64,000 nt of DNA from Linnemannia schmuckeri (lineage: Eukaryota > Mortierellomycota > Mortierellomycetes > Mortierellales > Mortierellaceae), in assembly GCA_029449235.1 (NCBI GenBank), contig JANATG010000016.1:1520960-1584959 (forward strand), read 5' to 3'. A program made the position numbers and the translations under genes. Numbering within the stretch: the stretch's first letter is position 1; every line of letters begins with the position of its first letter. Shown one piece after another: positions 1-12,300 of this stretch. A model generated the notes under the pieces. That model saw nothing but the letters and a program-made list of their open reading frames with translations. It did not search any database and was not told the DNA's origin.

Positions 1-68
1 ATGTTTCCTTGGAGTGGTCTAAAATTGCAGCCTTTATTTCTCTTTGAGCCAGCAAAGGGAGAATTTAT

Positions 69-2158
69 TTACCACATGAATCGCTGAACGCCTTCTTGAT
101 GGGCCCACCGGAAGGGCTTGCTGAGGAATATCCAGACTGTTGCTGCATTGATGGCTGTGTAGAAGAGCAGCTCCAGGAACAACCACACGCCTCTAGGTTG
201 ACGCATGGCGATCCGGTAGATCAAGTACGGTGTGATAAAGTAGCGGAACTCTAGCAGTGGCGACGGGATCAATGTCAACATGGTCGCCACTGCGTAAATG
301 ACAATCCATAAAATCGTTTGCTCAGTGCCTATTAGATCATAAGAGAAAAGCACTAGGAGTATTAATACATGAATCTAGGTGAGCAGATGCATATGAGCGT
401 ATGGCAATTGGAAGAATGAGGATGCCTCACCAAGAGCTTGCCAGCAGAACCAGGCTGCTGCCATGTAAGTTGGCACCAATGCAAAAAGAATGATCCCATT
501 ATAGCGCGACATGAGTCGCCAGATGTAAAACGTATAGTGCCTGTTATCTGCCAGCAGGAACGGATGCACGTTTCTATTGTATCGACAGAGCCATGCAAGA
601 AATGAGATTTGGTCAGTTTCACGACTATTTTTGGAGTGGGTAGTTTGCAGTGATGTATCATTGGACTGATCGAGTCCGTACGTGAACTTGTAAACACAGA
701 GAGTCATGATGGAGGCCACAGTCAGCATGATCAAGGAAGACCTACAAGAATTGAAAAATGCGTTGCAAAGTGTCACTTAGCATTGCGGACTAAATTGGCT
801 GTGAAACATAAGAGGAGTCAAGTGCAATGTCATAGCGGGTTATACCGGAAAGTAGGTCTCCTGAAGAGGCGGGCCACAGGGACTACGCCCAGGATAGCAA
901 AAATTGACATTCCCGCCGAAAACGCGGCAAAGTAGAACAGCTGCACCACATGCATTGAAGGAACATGGTTTGAGCGATCACCTATATTGAAGAGGCATAG
1001 GAGGTAAGTCATCAGGCGGTTAATGATGACTTCCGCACAGTCAACTAAGATTAGCGTGGCAAAAAATGTAAAGAGGAATTGCATTCTTACCGAGGACTAT
1101 GCCACCGTTCCACTTGACAAACGCGGCAAAGCCAGCCAAGAGTCCCATATATGGCAAGGAAATGGCGATAACCCTGGTGAACTTCGAGAGTAGCATTTGG
1201 ATAAATCCCGTCAGAGCCTGGATCAGCTGGTATGGCGACTGTATGAATGCTGCCTTTGGATCAAACCGCCGACGCTCGGCGGGCGTCGAGAGTTCTAAAA
1301 GTGCTGTTCCGACAATGAAGAGCGACCAAACGATGTTTGTCTGCCTGAATGTCACTGCAGCCGCCGATCCCTAAGAGTACAAGGTGTTGTTTTGTCAGTT
1401 TCGTTTGTTTTGTTGAATAGATCCGAGTGAAAATGTAGATCCGTTTGACTTGCTACTAACCAAGGCTGAAATAAAGTGATATCTCTTTTTGGCAGCAAGC
1501 CAGGAGAGAAGGATAAAGGCCGAACTTCCACCGTCGGTATAATACAAAAAGTTGAAGAACCACAGAACAGGGAAGCAGATGATCACAGCGGCTGAGTTGA
1601 GTCGTTCCTGCCGGGAGAGATGTGGGTGAATCGTCTTCAGCAAGGACGCGACTGTGAAGAGGATGATAAACGTGTAGCTGAGGTTGGTAAGGCGGAGAAG
1701 GAGCGCTGAGCAAACTGGTCTTCGTGCTGCGAGTAGAATGTTGCTAATCACGTATCTGCCAGATACAGACGAGAGAAAAAACAATGGATCAGTCTCTCCT
1801 CGGAGAGTCAAACATGCGTTTTTATTCTGACAGCAAAGGCGGCTTGAAGTGTATCGAGTATGCGTATCTTACAGCCCTGGGGGAGTGGTCAGTTTGGGAT
1901 CCCATGTCCAGTAATCTCCCTGGCAATACCGCTGTGCCTGAGGGATATGGAATATCTCGTCCTATTGGGTCATATTGTTCAAATGGTTGGTCAGTGGTAT
2001 TTTATGGTAGCCGCGCGTTAGGTTGTTCTTTTAACAGGTTCACTGCGAACAGGTACCATGTAAGGGTGAGGGACGATCATGTTCCAGATGAAGGAGATGA
2101 TGATGAGGACAAAGAGATGGAGCGCCACGATGGTCGCGGGGGTTGATTTGCCCGGCAT
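69..2158 (-). CDS. ALG10: Dol-P-Glc:Glc2Man9GlcNAc2-PP-dolichol alpha-1,2-glucosyltransferase (ALG10/Die2), 8 exons
   Basis: Adds the terminal alpha-1,2-glucose to the lipid-linked oligosaccharide in the ER lumen, the last step before N-glycan transfer. Exons on the minus strand, all GT-AG with matching phase: 2158-2057, 1961-1873, 1755-1461, 1370-1091, 981-846, 741-682, 573-431, 328-69. The joined frame is 1365 nt, 454 aa, close to the human protein (about 473 aa). Family landmarks in order: DEIFHIPQAQRYC (aa 35-47), WTWDPKLTTPPGLY, FNFLYYTDGGS, TFRQTNIVW, NGGIVLGDRSNH, LLADNRHYTFYIWR, LLEFRYFITPYLIYR and the C-terminal VQRFMW. The chain has many hydrophobic segments, as expected for this polytopic enzyme. 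The start is the ATG just downstream of a T-rich tract (2163-2190); a longer in-frame ORF would only add a lysine run. It is transcribed away from RAC1. Identity is strong; single splice sites are by eye. Confidence 0.93.
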
Positions 2159-2370
2159 CGTCTTTTTTTTTTTTTTTTTTTTCTTTTTTTGGCTTTGAGG
2201 TTGGAAGAAGGAAGAAGTTGAGCGAAAAGGAGGAATTAGCAAGCAGGAACACCGACAGTTCAGGTACGACCAGGTTGGGCGTAGTGTGAATGGATGTTGA
2301 CTGTTCTTGCGATGAGAATTTATACCATGACGATTATCTCACGCGAGACCAGAAGGGCGTCAAAAGAATG

Positions 2371-2401
<31 letters not shown>

Positions 2402-3183
2402 AACAGCTTTCGCCGAGCGACAGTGCCCATCGTCTATGGGGGTGGACTGGACCCCAAGGGGATGGTTGAAAGCAGAAAGAAAGGAAAAAAAAAAAAAAAA
2501 AAAAAAAAAAGAGAGGGAAAAACAAAAAAATGAAAACAAACAAAAAAAGGGAGGGAGAGAAGGACGGGCGAAGGCAAAGTAGCGGGAAAGGGAGAAACAA
2601 CGTAAGATTGCCCAATGGTGTTTTATGCTCATCTGCCCGGGGCATAGTTCTCCTCCCGCCTGATCCAGATCCAGGGTCCCCTTTTTTTTGTCACTCATCC
2701 CTTTTATGTCTCGTTGCACCTTTGTTGAGGCAGTGACATGGTCAGGGCGTGTCTCTGTCCCTCTCTCTCTTTTTGTTGTTGTTGTTGATGTTCTTTTTTG
2801 TTTATTTGTTTGCCTGCAGTCTGTATTGTTTTGCATGCAGATAGAGCAAACATAAACATAAAAGAAATCTGCTCAGGACCCAGCGTGCTCAAAAGCACAC
2901 ATACATAAAAGAAATTGGATACACTACACCAGACGCAGACAGGCAAAGCAGAGAGCAGACAGGAGCCAAGAGACACACACACAAAGAAGTGGACACAAAG
3001 AAGAAAGTCATCATCTGCTTTTCCCTTTTTTCTTCTTTTTTTCTTTTTTCTTTTTCTTCCCTTTCTTCCTTGTTGCCCCTTTCCCCTTCCATCTCTCTTA
3101 CACACACATACACACACACACTCACACACACTCCCTTCGTATTCACTGCCATCACTCTCACTCACCCACTCACTCACTCAATC
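2159..3183. promoter_or_regulatory. Shared upstream region between divergent ALG10 and RAC1, low complexity
   Basis: No gene seen. This 1 kb separates two start codons pointing outward, so it should hold both promoters and 5' UTRs. It contains a T tract interrupted by one C (2163-2190), A runs of 29 (2371-2399) and 26 (2485-2510), and a pyrimidine-rich stretch from about 3020. CA and CTCA microsatellite sequence (about 3099-3180) leads straight into the RAC1 ATG. I see no convincing TATA box. Confidence 0.6.
2371..2510. repeat. Two long poly(A) tracts
   Basis: A29 at 2371-2399 and A26 at 2485-2510, separated by 85 bp of mixed sequence. Such tracts are common in promoters and can exclude nucleosomes; here that is inference only. 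Confidence 0.9.
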
Positions 3184-3729
3184 ATGCAGGCCATCAAGTG
3201 TGTTGTCGTCGGAGGTAAACAGACTCTCTTTCTCTCTTTACACTCTTATCGACACGCCAGTAGGAAGAAGAGACACGCATGACAACAGAAACAACCACCT
3301 CTCATTACAAGGCTGCAGGATGCAAGCCAAGTCAAGCCAGGACAACAGCAACTCAAACGTCTGGTCGATACTCCCTTCCCCGGCTGGAGTTCGTCTCTCT
3401 TATATTTTACTCCTGAACTCCAACAGGTGCGAACTGCGACAGCCAAGGCAGCCAAGGACACAGGAAACATACTCACCTTCTCCACACTTACCCAGCTACC
3501 ATTCACGCTCTTATGTTGTGGCAACCAAAACGCACTCTCCACTCTTCTTTGCAGTCTCTCGTCGCTACGATCATCATCCTTCCCTCATCATCTACAACAT
3601 CGCCAGTCAGCGTCATCTCGGGAATAGCGAGAGTAGACTCAATCACGAACTGTTGATCGAAAAGAAACAAGAAAAATACTAACCCTTATTTTTTCATGTT
3701 CGTCTCTCTGCTCTTTGCTCCTGTTACTT

Positions 3730-3778
<49 letters not shown>

Positions 3779-3779
3779 A

Positions 3780-3836
<57 letters not shown>

Positions 3837-5843
3837 AACTAGACGGTGCCGTTGGAAAGGTAAATAATCGCTTGGTCACTTGCCAGGAAAGACTTTTTTT
3901 CTTATATCTCGGCACAGAAAAGTCATAGTTGACAGAGGGTTCTCTCGCAGTGTCAGCCGTTGACTTTTTGTTGTTAGACAACTCGCTTGCTCTCCCTGCT
4001 CTTCTCCTTAATTGTACTCTTCATTCCCCATGCTATTTTCCTTTTGCCTTGCCCTCTCCAACTTGATAACGAAAGAGATAAGCATCATTGTCGTTTTCGC
4101 TGTCATTGCCTCTTTCTTTCTTTGTTCTTGCCCTTTCCTCGACCGAAAAAGAACGATGAAAAGCGCATCCCATCCCAATTGGACCAATCACATCCCGCCT
4201 TCTTCGCTCGCCTTTTCCCTATTTTTTTTTTACAATTTCGTTTTTACGCTTCCTTCTGTTACTCGAACCTCCCTTTCTTCGTTTCACCTTTTGTGTATTT
4301 CTCATATATGTACTAACCATGCACTTCTGTGTATCCTTACTCACTCTGTTAGACTTGTCTCCTGATCAGTTACACAACCAACGCGTTCCCCGGCGAGTAC
4401 ATCCCCACTGTGTAGGTCACAAAGCAAACATACATCCTTGTCTTAACTTTTTTTTTGTTCTCACTCGAAACATCGAACACCGTTTTGCCCCTGTGTACAT
4501 AACATCAATTGGCGCAGAAAGAGCAAGAGAACGCGACTTTAGACATTTGTCGCGGCATCAGTTCAATGCCAGGATAACGCCCAAATATATTGTCAGACAG
4601 GACATGGCTTGCTTTACTCCAGGATCCAAAATGCTCCACCGACAGGAGAACATCGCGACTTCACGGAGAGAAAAAAAAAGAATCGAAAGAAGCAGGAGAC
4701 AACGGCGCCGTCCCTGGCATTTCGGTGCGCAGTTCAACAGAGTAAAGATGTAGGCAGATGCAAAGTGGAGAGGGAGGGTCAGATGGATGGATTCGTCACT
4801 GGTAAAGAAGCCAAGACCAAAACCAGAAAGATAGACCGACGCAGGGTGGAGAGAGATGGATGGATTTGTCATTTTAGAGAAGGCACGGGCAGAAGAAGAT
4901 GCATAGACCGAGGCAAAGAGGAAAAGGGAGGGTGGGTCTCAATTGCAAACGCAAAAGCAGAGGCATCGGCACAGGCAATGGCTAATGGCACTCAGCAAGA
5001 AAAGTATCAGTTGCTATGAATCTTTAAAAACTAACATCAATTCTCATGAATCACGCGTATCGTACGGAATCAAATAGCTTTGACAACTACTCTGCCAATG
5101 TCATGGTCGACGGAAAGCCCATCAACCTCGGTCTTTGGGATACTGCCGGACAGGAGGATTACGATCGTCTGCGCCCTCTCTCCTACCCCCAGACCGACGT
5201 TTTCCTTATCTGCTTCTCCCTTGTCTCCCCTCCCTCTTTCGAGAACGTCAAGACCAAGGTATGCTTGCGCTTGTCGTATCTTAATAGAAGTTGTTGTATC
5301 CAAGAGTCTCCTGCAGGATATCAGGACTGCAATCGAATGGCACCTTTTTCAGTAATGGCTTAGCAGGAATCATATCTATCGAGACGACTCTCTTACTGGG
5401 TTTACTTTCTAGTGAAATATGGACGCAGAAGCTGCAATATCCACCCACATGAGTTGAGAGTGGGTGCAGAGTGCTGCAAGTATTTATAACTACAGCAAAG
5501 ACACATGAAATACTCATAACAAATTCGCTTTTCGCGTATTTCATGTTTATAGTGGAACCCTGAGATTAGCCATCATGCTCCCAACGTCCCTACCATTCTT
5601 GTCGGTACCAAGTTGGATTTGCGCGAGGAGAAGGAGACCTTGGACAAGTTGCGTGAAAAGCGCATGTTGCCCATCACCTATCCCCAGGGACTTCAGATGG
5701 CCAAGGAAATCTCGGCTGTTCGTTACCTCGAGTGCTCGGCATTAACCCAGAAGGGTCTCAAGAACGTCTTTGACGAAGCCATCCGTGCCGTCCTCTGCCC
5801 CGTTCAGCCCACAAGAAAGTCGAAGAAGTGCCTGATTCTCTAA
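3184..5843 (+). CDS. RAC1: Rho-family small GTPase Rac1, 5 exons
   Basis: A GTP-driven switch for polarity, actin and NADPH oxidase control in fungi. Exons: 3184-3214, 3843-3859, 4353-4411, 5078-5258, 5553-5843; 579 nt including stop, 192 aa, exactly the length of human Rac1. Seen in the protein: MQAIKCVVVG start, P-loop GDGAVGKT (aa 10-17), switch I YIPTVFDNY (aa 32-40), switch II DTAGQED (aa 57-63), TKLD guanine-binding motif, Rho insert region with KLREKRMLPIT, SAL motif, and a basic tail ending in CAAX box CLIL, predicting geranylgeranylation and membrane anchoring. TYPQGL and KNVFDEAIRAVL favour Rac over Cdc42 or RhoA. Introns are long for a fungus (628, 493, 666 and 294 bp). Exon 2 is only 17 nt and supplies the P-loop, so an annotation that skips it would lose nucleotide binding. 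Confidence 0.95.
3731..3836 (+). repeat. (CTGTTG)n hexanucleotide microsatellite in RAC1 intron 1
   Basis: About 17-18 copies of CTGTTG, interrupted once by TTGATG near 3776-3782. It ends 6 bp before the 3' splice site of the 17-nt RAC1 exon 2 (acceptor AG at 3841-3842), so it fills the place where a branch point and pyrimidine tract normally lie. Read on the other strand it encodes an Asn-Ser run with no support as a gene. Confidence 0.95.
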
Positions 5844-6470
5844 ACAAGTTCAGGAACACGCACACACCACTACTCATACGGAAAACAATAGCGACGAGCA
5901 CCAAAACAATCGACATGGCAGGAGGATGATTTGGAGAGGAAGTGAATCTTGAGCTTTGAATGAGACTTTTTTTGAGCTGGAGACGCGGGAAATGCAGAAA
6001 CGATACCGGCCAACGGGGCTATTTCTATTATTTTTTGTATTCCTTTTACCCTATTGCTGATGTCCCCTCCCTCTCACATATTTATCTTCATGAACTTCGA
6101 TGACCCATTCCTTCCTGCTCAAGCTCGTTTTCTTGTCTTTCTTCTACAGTTCTTGACTCTATTTTTTGCCTTCTCTCCAGTCGTTCTCTTGTTCGATAAA
6201 TTGTTTTATCGTGCTCCTTACGCTCCCCCTATTTGTCTTTCAAATCCTTTTTCTTTTTCTTCTTTCTTTCTTCTAGTAATCTGCGCGGCCTTTTTTTCGA
6301 AATAGAGATCATTTTTCCCACCTCAACATTGTTTTTCTCATGTTATTGTGTTGTATATTTGAATTTGTATTTCAATGAGAGACTAAATTGCCATGAGTGT
6401 TTCATACTGCTGTAGGAGCCAAGAAAAAAAGCTGGCGAATGAAAAGAAAGCAAAGGGATGTACGCGACTA
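5844..6470. other. Convergent 3' flanks of RAC1 and EMC7
   Basis: 627 bp between the RAC1 stop and the EMC7 stop, which face each other. Pyrimidine-rich on the plus strand (about 6030-6300), consistent with 3' UTR. No further gene, RNA or clear terminator seen. Confidence 0.6.
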
Positions 6471-7658
6471 TTACTTTTGCTTCTTAGTTTGAACAGAAGT
6501 AGCACTTCCTACTACTGCAGCTTGTTGCTGCGCCCATTGGTCGCCAAAAGTGGTTGGGTAGGCCTGGTACAAACCGTGACTGATGCCCACCGTGCTATTG
6601 TCTGAAGGAGTGACAAAGTCGATGTGGCTAGTTTCGCTGTAGTAAAGTGAGGCTGTGGATTGGTTCAGGAAGGAGTCGTGAGGGTGGGAGTCGTCCATGG
6701 CGTATGCTTGGTGCTGCTTCTGTGAGGAGGAGGAGGAGTTGGATGAGGAGAAAGAGGAGGAGGACGATTGGTGTGGGGGCATCATCAGGCCGAGGTGTTG
6801 AGGTGGAAGGGCGGGCAGACTTGAGAAGTCGTAGGATGAACGCAAGGCGTCTAATGCGTCGGCGTCTTTTTTTGAGCGTGTTTCGTGTTTGTGACAGGGA
6901 AAAGATTTGTTGTTAGTTTTCGGTCAAATAGTATTGACGGGAACAATCAAAGCGATGCTTTTGAACGAGCAGTGAAGGAAGGGCTTACCGAGGTTGGCCA
7001 TAATCCTGGGCATAATGAGCAACTATTGAGGGGTGTTCATTATATGTGATTATTGTCGTTTAAAAAAAGTCTGTCAATTGACGAACAGCGCGTGTGGGAT
7101 ACGAAAAACCTTACCATCAAGACACTGAAACTAGCCATCAAGATCATCGGGTTACTAAAGAATCCCACGACCTTCTGACCTTCTGGAGGCTAGTAGTGTT
7201 GCGAGACGAGGATAAATGGTGAGTCGCAGAGAATTTTTTGAAAAATTGAGAGACATTCATGAAACCACTCTGCCAGATCAAAAAAAAATAAAATTGATCG
7301 ACACATCCCGACATAATTTCAGGTATTTTTCTTCAGCGCTGTATCCGTCAACAACAAGGACATAGGATAGAGCTAGAAAGTAATAAGATAGCTTACAATG
7401 TAGTGAATGGGTCTTGGACGGGGTCTGAGAGTGAGAGGCATGGGCAAGACATGAGGGACGTTTGAGAAGTGGTCCCCGATGCTCACTCGCATCGCCACCA
7501 CCTCCGAGCGTGTCACCACCACTCGCACCTATTTTACATTTTTTTTTGTTTCGGCAGAAGGGAGGATGCATTGCGGGAAGGAAGAAGAGATGATGTATGT
7601 GTTGGTGAGTGCGTTGGGGGGTTTTTTTTCGGGGTTTTACAGAGCATTGCTGATGTCT

Positions 7659-7703
<45 letters not shown>

Positions 7704-8373
7704 GTGTTGCGTGCTTACCCGCGAGTAAACGAGGTGTGGGCTTTGAACCTCTAAAATGTATGTTCCAACGGGCACATCCGGGCTATTAGAAAAATTGAGC
7801 AACATGTCAAAAAGTCGTCAGTCTCTAGAGCTCCTTCTGTCAACACCCCTCAACGATACATTTCGCATCACATTAAGCAGACAGTCCCCTGCTACCCAAG
7901 GGATCGAAAAGAGAAAAAAGGACACGTACAATTCGAAGGTCCCGTCTCTGGCGATCTGAGTCTGATAACGTCCTCCGCCCAGTAAAACCTTGGTCTTCAA
8001 CGAGACGCCTATTTTCGTACATTCAACCACACCAAAAACAGTCGATTTAGATTGGGTTCTTTTCCTTGCAGCACAACAACCTGAACACCATTTCGATCGA
8101 CATTGCACAATTATGTCGTCCAGTGACGCTGCTTGTTATCGGCTGACTGTGTTTTTGTTACCTCGAGTGACTCGACCGCGGAAGGTGGCTGCCAAGAGTC
8201 GACCCCCCACCACTGCCGCATCCACCGAAGCCACCAGACTAGCGCACGTTAAAAAAGTGAGTTTTTTTGCTGTGGATTACTTTCTCTTACTCTGTCGTAC
8301 TGTAGTTGAAGCGAGAAGCTTACCTAACAAGTCCTGTGAAGGCAATGAAAATCGACGAATATGCCCCTTTCAT
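6471..8373 (-). CDS. EMC7: ER membrane protein complex subunit 7 (EMC7), 8 exons
   Basis: EMC7 carries a lumenal beta-sandwich of the EMC insertase, which inserts tail-anchored and multipass proteins in the ER. Minus-strand exons: 8373-8324, 8238-8162, 8008-7930, 7782-7719, 7528-7397, 7189-7115, 7022-6989, 6865-6471; 906 nt, 301 aa, every junction phase-consistent. Seen: signal peptide MKGAYSSIFIAFTGLVSLVA, then RDGTFEFPDVPVGTYILEV and SPHLVYSRVRVVV, matching the EMC7 pattern (GSF..HDIPSGSYVVEVVSP....PVRVD). One membrane segment follows around NPMILMASFSVLMLLIMPRI (aa 148-167). The cytosolic tail is longer than in human EMC7 (242 aa), Ser/Gln-rich, and ends KKQK, a dilysine-type ER retrieval signal. 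An extra small exon between 8162 and 8008 cannot be excluded, because the GVSLKT junction is shorter than in animals. A T43 tract lies in intron 4. Confidence 0.82.
7660..7702. repeat. T43 homopolymer in EMC7 intron 4
   Basis: 43 consecutive T on the plus strand (A on the transcribed strand of the minus-strand gene), within the intron between exons 7782-7719 and 7528-7397. The longest homopolymer in the window. Confidence 0.95.
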
Positions 8374-8588
8374 GTTGCTACTCCTGCGTTTGTCTCTGTT
8401 AAAGTAAGAGTATATGAGGAGGCTAGTAAAAAGAAACGGTAAGTGGCGCTCGGTTTTGAATGTCCTGAGTTGGTGGTAATGTATGACGACTGATGAATTG
8501 AGTTAACTGTATGCTGAAAATGGTCGAAAGTTGAAAGTTGACGAGTGATGAACAGGTGTAAGGGTGAGATAAAGATACGCGGAGGTTG

Positions 8589-8624
<36 letters not shown>

Positions 8625-9343
8625 AAATGGAGAAAGAGAAACAAAAGGTGAGAGAACAGAGGAAAGGAAGTGACTATCTGAGAAGAAGAAAATGGAAAGG
8701 AAGGAAGTGATTAGATGGATCGATAATAGTGATGCCTGGTGGTCTAGATATGGCGGCAATGCGGGGCCCGGTAACTGACACAATTCTCTGTGTTACAGAG
8801 CCGGTGCAGTGGTGGTGATTGGAGAATCACCAGCATGACTAATTCATAGAAGGTAATGGGATGGCAATCAGAGACAATAACAGCAGCACGATGTGGAAGA
8901 CGACGAGAAATGGAAAACTACCCCACGCGTCCATTATATTGATGTAGGTGTCTGCTATCGTTTCCTCATGTATACTACACTCTCATTTTTCATGTGGCTA
9001 GTTCGATATATGACTGATTGGACTTGAGAGGCTAGGCATACAAACATCTCCCATGCCTTCACACTTTTTTTTTGTTTCACAGTGACTCTTTTACCCCACA
9101 AAGGTCCAACCAAGCATGACGAAATGGTTTATGCTGAGTTCATGAGACGCGTCTCTTATTTCTTTTTAACTAGCGAAAAAAAAAAAAAAAAAAAAAAAAA
9201 AACGCGTCTCATCTTTCCCATCAGAAACAAGGCACAAGTCACATCTCTCAAGATTTTAATGGATAGACAGACAGGCAACAAGCATGCAAGCGAGTCGAGA
9301 CACGGGTATAAATTAGTTATTAATATTGGTAAAAAAAACTTGA
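8374..9343. promoter_or_regulatory. EMC7 upstream region and ATG4 3' flank
   Basis: 970 bp between the EMC7 start and the ATG4 stop, both on the minus strand, so it holds the EMC7 promoter. Contains A31 (8592-8622) and A27 (9176-9202). Small hairpins occur near 8780-8830, for example TGGTGATT/AATCACCA, but I recognise no RNA gene. Nothing coding supported. Confidence 0.55.
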
Positions 9344-12300
9344 CTAAAGGGAGAGGTCAGAGTCAAAACTCTTGACAGAAAGGGTATCCTGGTCGTGCAA
9401 GTAGATAGCATCTTCCTCCCCCAGCGTGGTCGCGTACTTGTACACGATCTGATCAGCCATCGCCGTCGTCGTCACCTCCTCGATAGGGAGGCTGCTGTTC
9501 ACCTTCTTGCTCTTGCTGCTCCTCGGCTTGATCATCCACTTTTCCTTCTGGAACGCCCTGGTGATCCGTTTCATCTCCTTCTTGGGTCGCGACTCTACCG
9601 GGCTCGTTGAAATCGGCCGGAGAACAGGAACTGGAACAAGGGGCTCAAATTGGGGCAAAGGAGGCAGTGGCGCATCCAGGTTCACACCTGTCATTAAACA
9701 TGTCGTTGGACTTCTCACTGGGCTTGTCATTGGGCTTGTCACTGGACTCGTTGGCGTAGGTGTGAAAGTCGTCGTTGAGTTGGCGTCTTCTTGTGGAGAG
9801 ATAAGAACGTCCTCTTCCACCACCACCAGTTTCTCCTCCTCCGCCTTCTCCTCAACCTTGCACTCTGCTGCAGCAGGGGTCTCGCCAGTTTGGGATTTTG
9901 CTAGCTCCAACGCCACTTGCTCAAGAACTTCAAACGTGAAGTCCATCACAATGCTCTCTACTATCTCCTCTTCTACTACCTCTTCCTCCTCCATCTCCAC
10001 TACCGCTTCTTCTTTTACAACTACCACCTCGCCTTCCTCCTCGTCCTCGTCCTCGGCCTCCACCGCCATCTCTTCTAACTCTAGAACTTCCTGATCAGGT
10101 GCAGGCATGTCGGTTGAAGTCCGGTGGACAAAGACATTCACAACTGCAAGCTCTTTGTTGAGAGCCACAGCGGCAACAGGTGGAGCTGGAGTCAGAACCG
10201 GAGCAGGGGATGGGGATGGAACTGGAGATTGCGCTGAAATTAAAGGTGGCTCTGCAATTGGAGATGGCGCGAGTATGGGTGCTGGCGTAGGAGTATGGGC
10301 ACGCACAAAGATTGGAGCTGGTGCAGAAGTTTGAACTGGCGCGAGTATAGGAGCTGGAATCGGAACTGGAGCTGACGCTGGAATAAGAGATGGCGCAAGA
10401 GTGGGAGCTGGCGCAGGAGTAAGAGCACGCGCAAAAGTTGGAGTTGGCGCAGGAGTAAGAGCACGCGCAAAAGTTTGAGTTGGCGCAGAAAATGGAGCTG
10501 GCGCAGACGTTGGAACTGGCGCGTGAATTGGAGCTGGAATCGGGGCTGGAGCTGACTTGGGGGCTGTGGTGAGGGGAGGGTTTCCAATAATTGTAAACAA
10601 TGAATAACGCTGATCCATGCTATGCTTCATTTCCGCCATCAATTCCGCCAAGTCCTGCATCGACCGAATCAAGAACCCAAGCATCATCGATGGGTCTAAC
10701 TCCATAATGTCCATCGTCCGCACCACGTTGCAGTGGTAGCTCTATATAAGCGAGATGAAAATCTGACCGTTAGCTCTTTTTTTGGAATATACTCATGAAA
10801 ATTGCTGTCTTTACTCTTATGAGCGCCTGAAGTAGGATGACTTACGGGTGAGGGACATTGCGACATCTCTTCATGGGTCGCGCGAGCCTTGACAGTATGT
10901 GGATCAAAATAAAACAACTCGTTGCCTAATCGCATAAAACGGTTGGCCATCGAAGAACGTCAGGAGGGAGCACAAAAGAAAGCAACATATAGCAATAGGA
11001 ATTAATACTGCAGACAAGTGTCATGGGGACATGTACCTTGGTAAGCAACAAAGTAGAGCGATCGGCCGGGTCGCCCACCAGCAATACCAAGAAATTGCGG
11101 TAGTTTGAAGAGCTGCTTTAAGTTGGCCACATAGCCTTCCTTCAGCTTCTCGAGCCCATAGCGAGCAGGCATCATCACTACCACAGGCTTCCACTGTCCT
11201 GATGGCTGATGTGGTTGCCGCTGTGGGTCGGGACTTCCTGAGGATGTCATCCCGTGAACATAGGATTGTGCACTCCTGATCTCCTTTCCCGTTGCTGTAT
11301 TCACCAGATCTGTTATACGAATTGTGCCGTCCATCGAAACCATAATCGCGACAGGGCAATCCGGGTGCCTATAGGAAAGACGCCTTTAACCAAAAGAAAA
11401 AGAGGCAATTAGCAAAGCGCCGACAAAGAAAAATGGTTCTCTGCGGATTATAACGCAGTATGTGCCATTAGAACGCATGAGAGTCGCTTACCTGAGAGCG
11501 TGAGCGACAGTAGAGGGGTTAAACCATTCGCCAACTCGCTTGTCCAAGGCAACACCCATTTTCGCAATGCTGTGAATGCTGTAGTACCGATCGGGCTCAT
11601 CCGCAAACCAGCTCAGAAGAGTAGAGTACTTTTTACAGCTTTCTTCTGATGCCGAAGGACCCACGCGCCAGTCTATACGAGTTCACAGTCAAGACAATGA
11701 AAAAAGAAAATAATTAACAGTGAGTCAAAACAAACCTATGCCTCTAATCACAATGACATGGCTAGTACAGCCTTTCGCTCAAGATGAGACATACCTCGAC
11801 CGAGCATGACCTGAACAAAGGCCTGAGCCAGCAAGCTTTGACCCGTCCGCATCATGCAGCCCCATCCTGCGTCCGACGTGTAAAAAGATGGTTCGATCCT
11901 GGATATTTCCTTGCGGTATGTGAACCAAATTCTCGATTGAAAGTCGGTCATAAATCGCGTAAGAGTTACTCGATTAGGTGAAGGAACTGGCACACTGGCA
12001 GGCTTTTCAGCCGAAAGGTGAGATACTGTCGAGAATCGCGAAGAAGAGCTCAGATCTCGCCTTGAGATACCATTGGTGTCGGGTCGAGTCTCGGAGGTCT
12101 CATCCGGGTCCAATATACCGGCGGGGTACTCCAGTTCTGGTGACTGAGGGCTGGAGGGATTTGACGGAAAATGAGGAAGCGAAGGCATCGATGGCGAAGA
12201 GATGGCGGCGACCAGTGGTAACGTACTCCGAGAAGTGGGCGATCGGGGGGAGATAGCCTTCCAAGACTTGTTCAACGCCATGCTAGAAGATGATGGCGAC

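Noticed and set aside
1784..2146. Plus-strand ORF of 120 codons containing a WDPMSSNLPG-like string
   Set aside because: The resemblance to the ALG10 motif is accidental; the true motif (WDPKLTTPPGL) is on the minus strand in the same place and splices correctly with its neighbours.
3099..3180. CRISPR-like or other array of direct repeats
   Set aside because: Simple CA/CTCA microsatellite without spacers; no cas-like genes, and the organism is a fungus.
2915..3682. Plus-strand 255-codon ORF covering the RAC1 start
   Set aside because: Low-complexity translation of the CA/CT-rich leader and intron 1; in a different frame from RAC1 and without any domain.
3724..3981. Minus-strand ORF with a long Asn-Ser repeat
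   Set aside because: It is the antisense of the intronic CTGTTG microsatellite and of the RAC1 microexon.
8735..8832. Hairpin-rich stretch resembling a small RNA gene
   Set aside because: No B box, snoRNA box pair or full cloverleaf found; hairpins are short and could be chance.
9507..10587. Overlapping ORFs in the Pro-Ala repeat region of ATG4
   Set aside because: Shadow frames of a repetitive, GC-skewed coding sequence; only the minus frame joins the protease exons.
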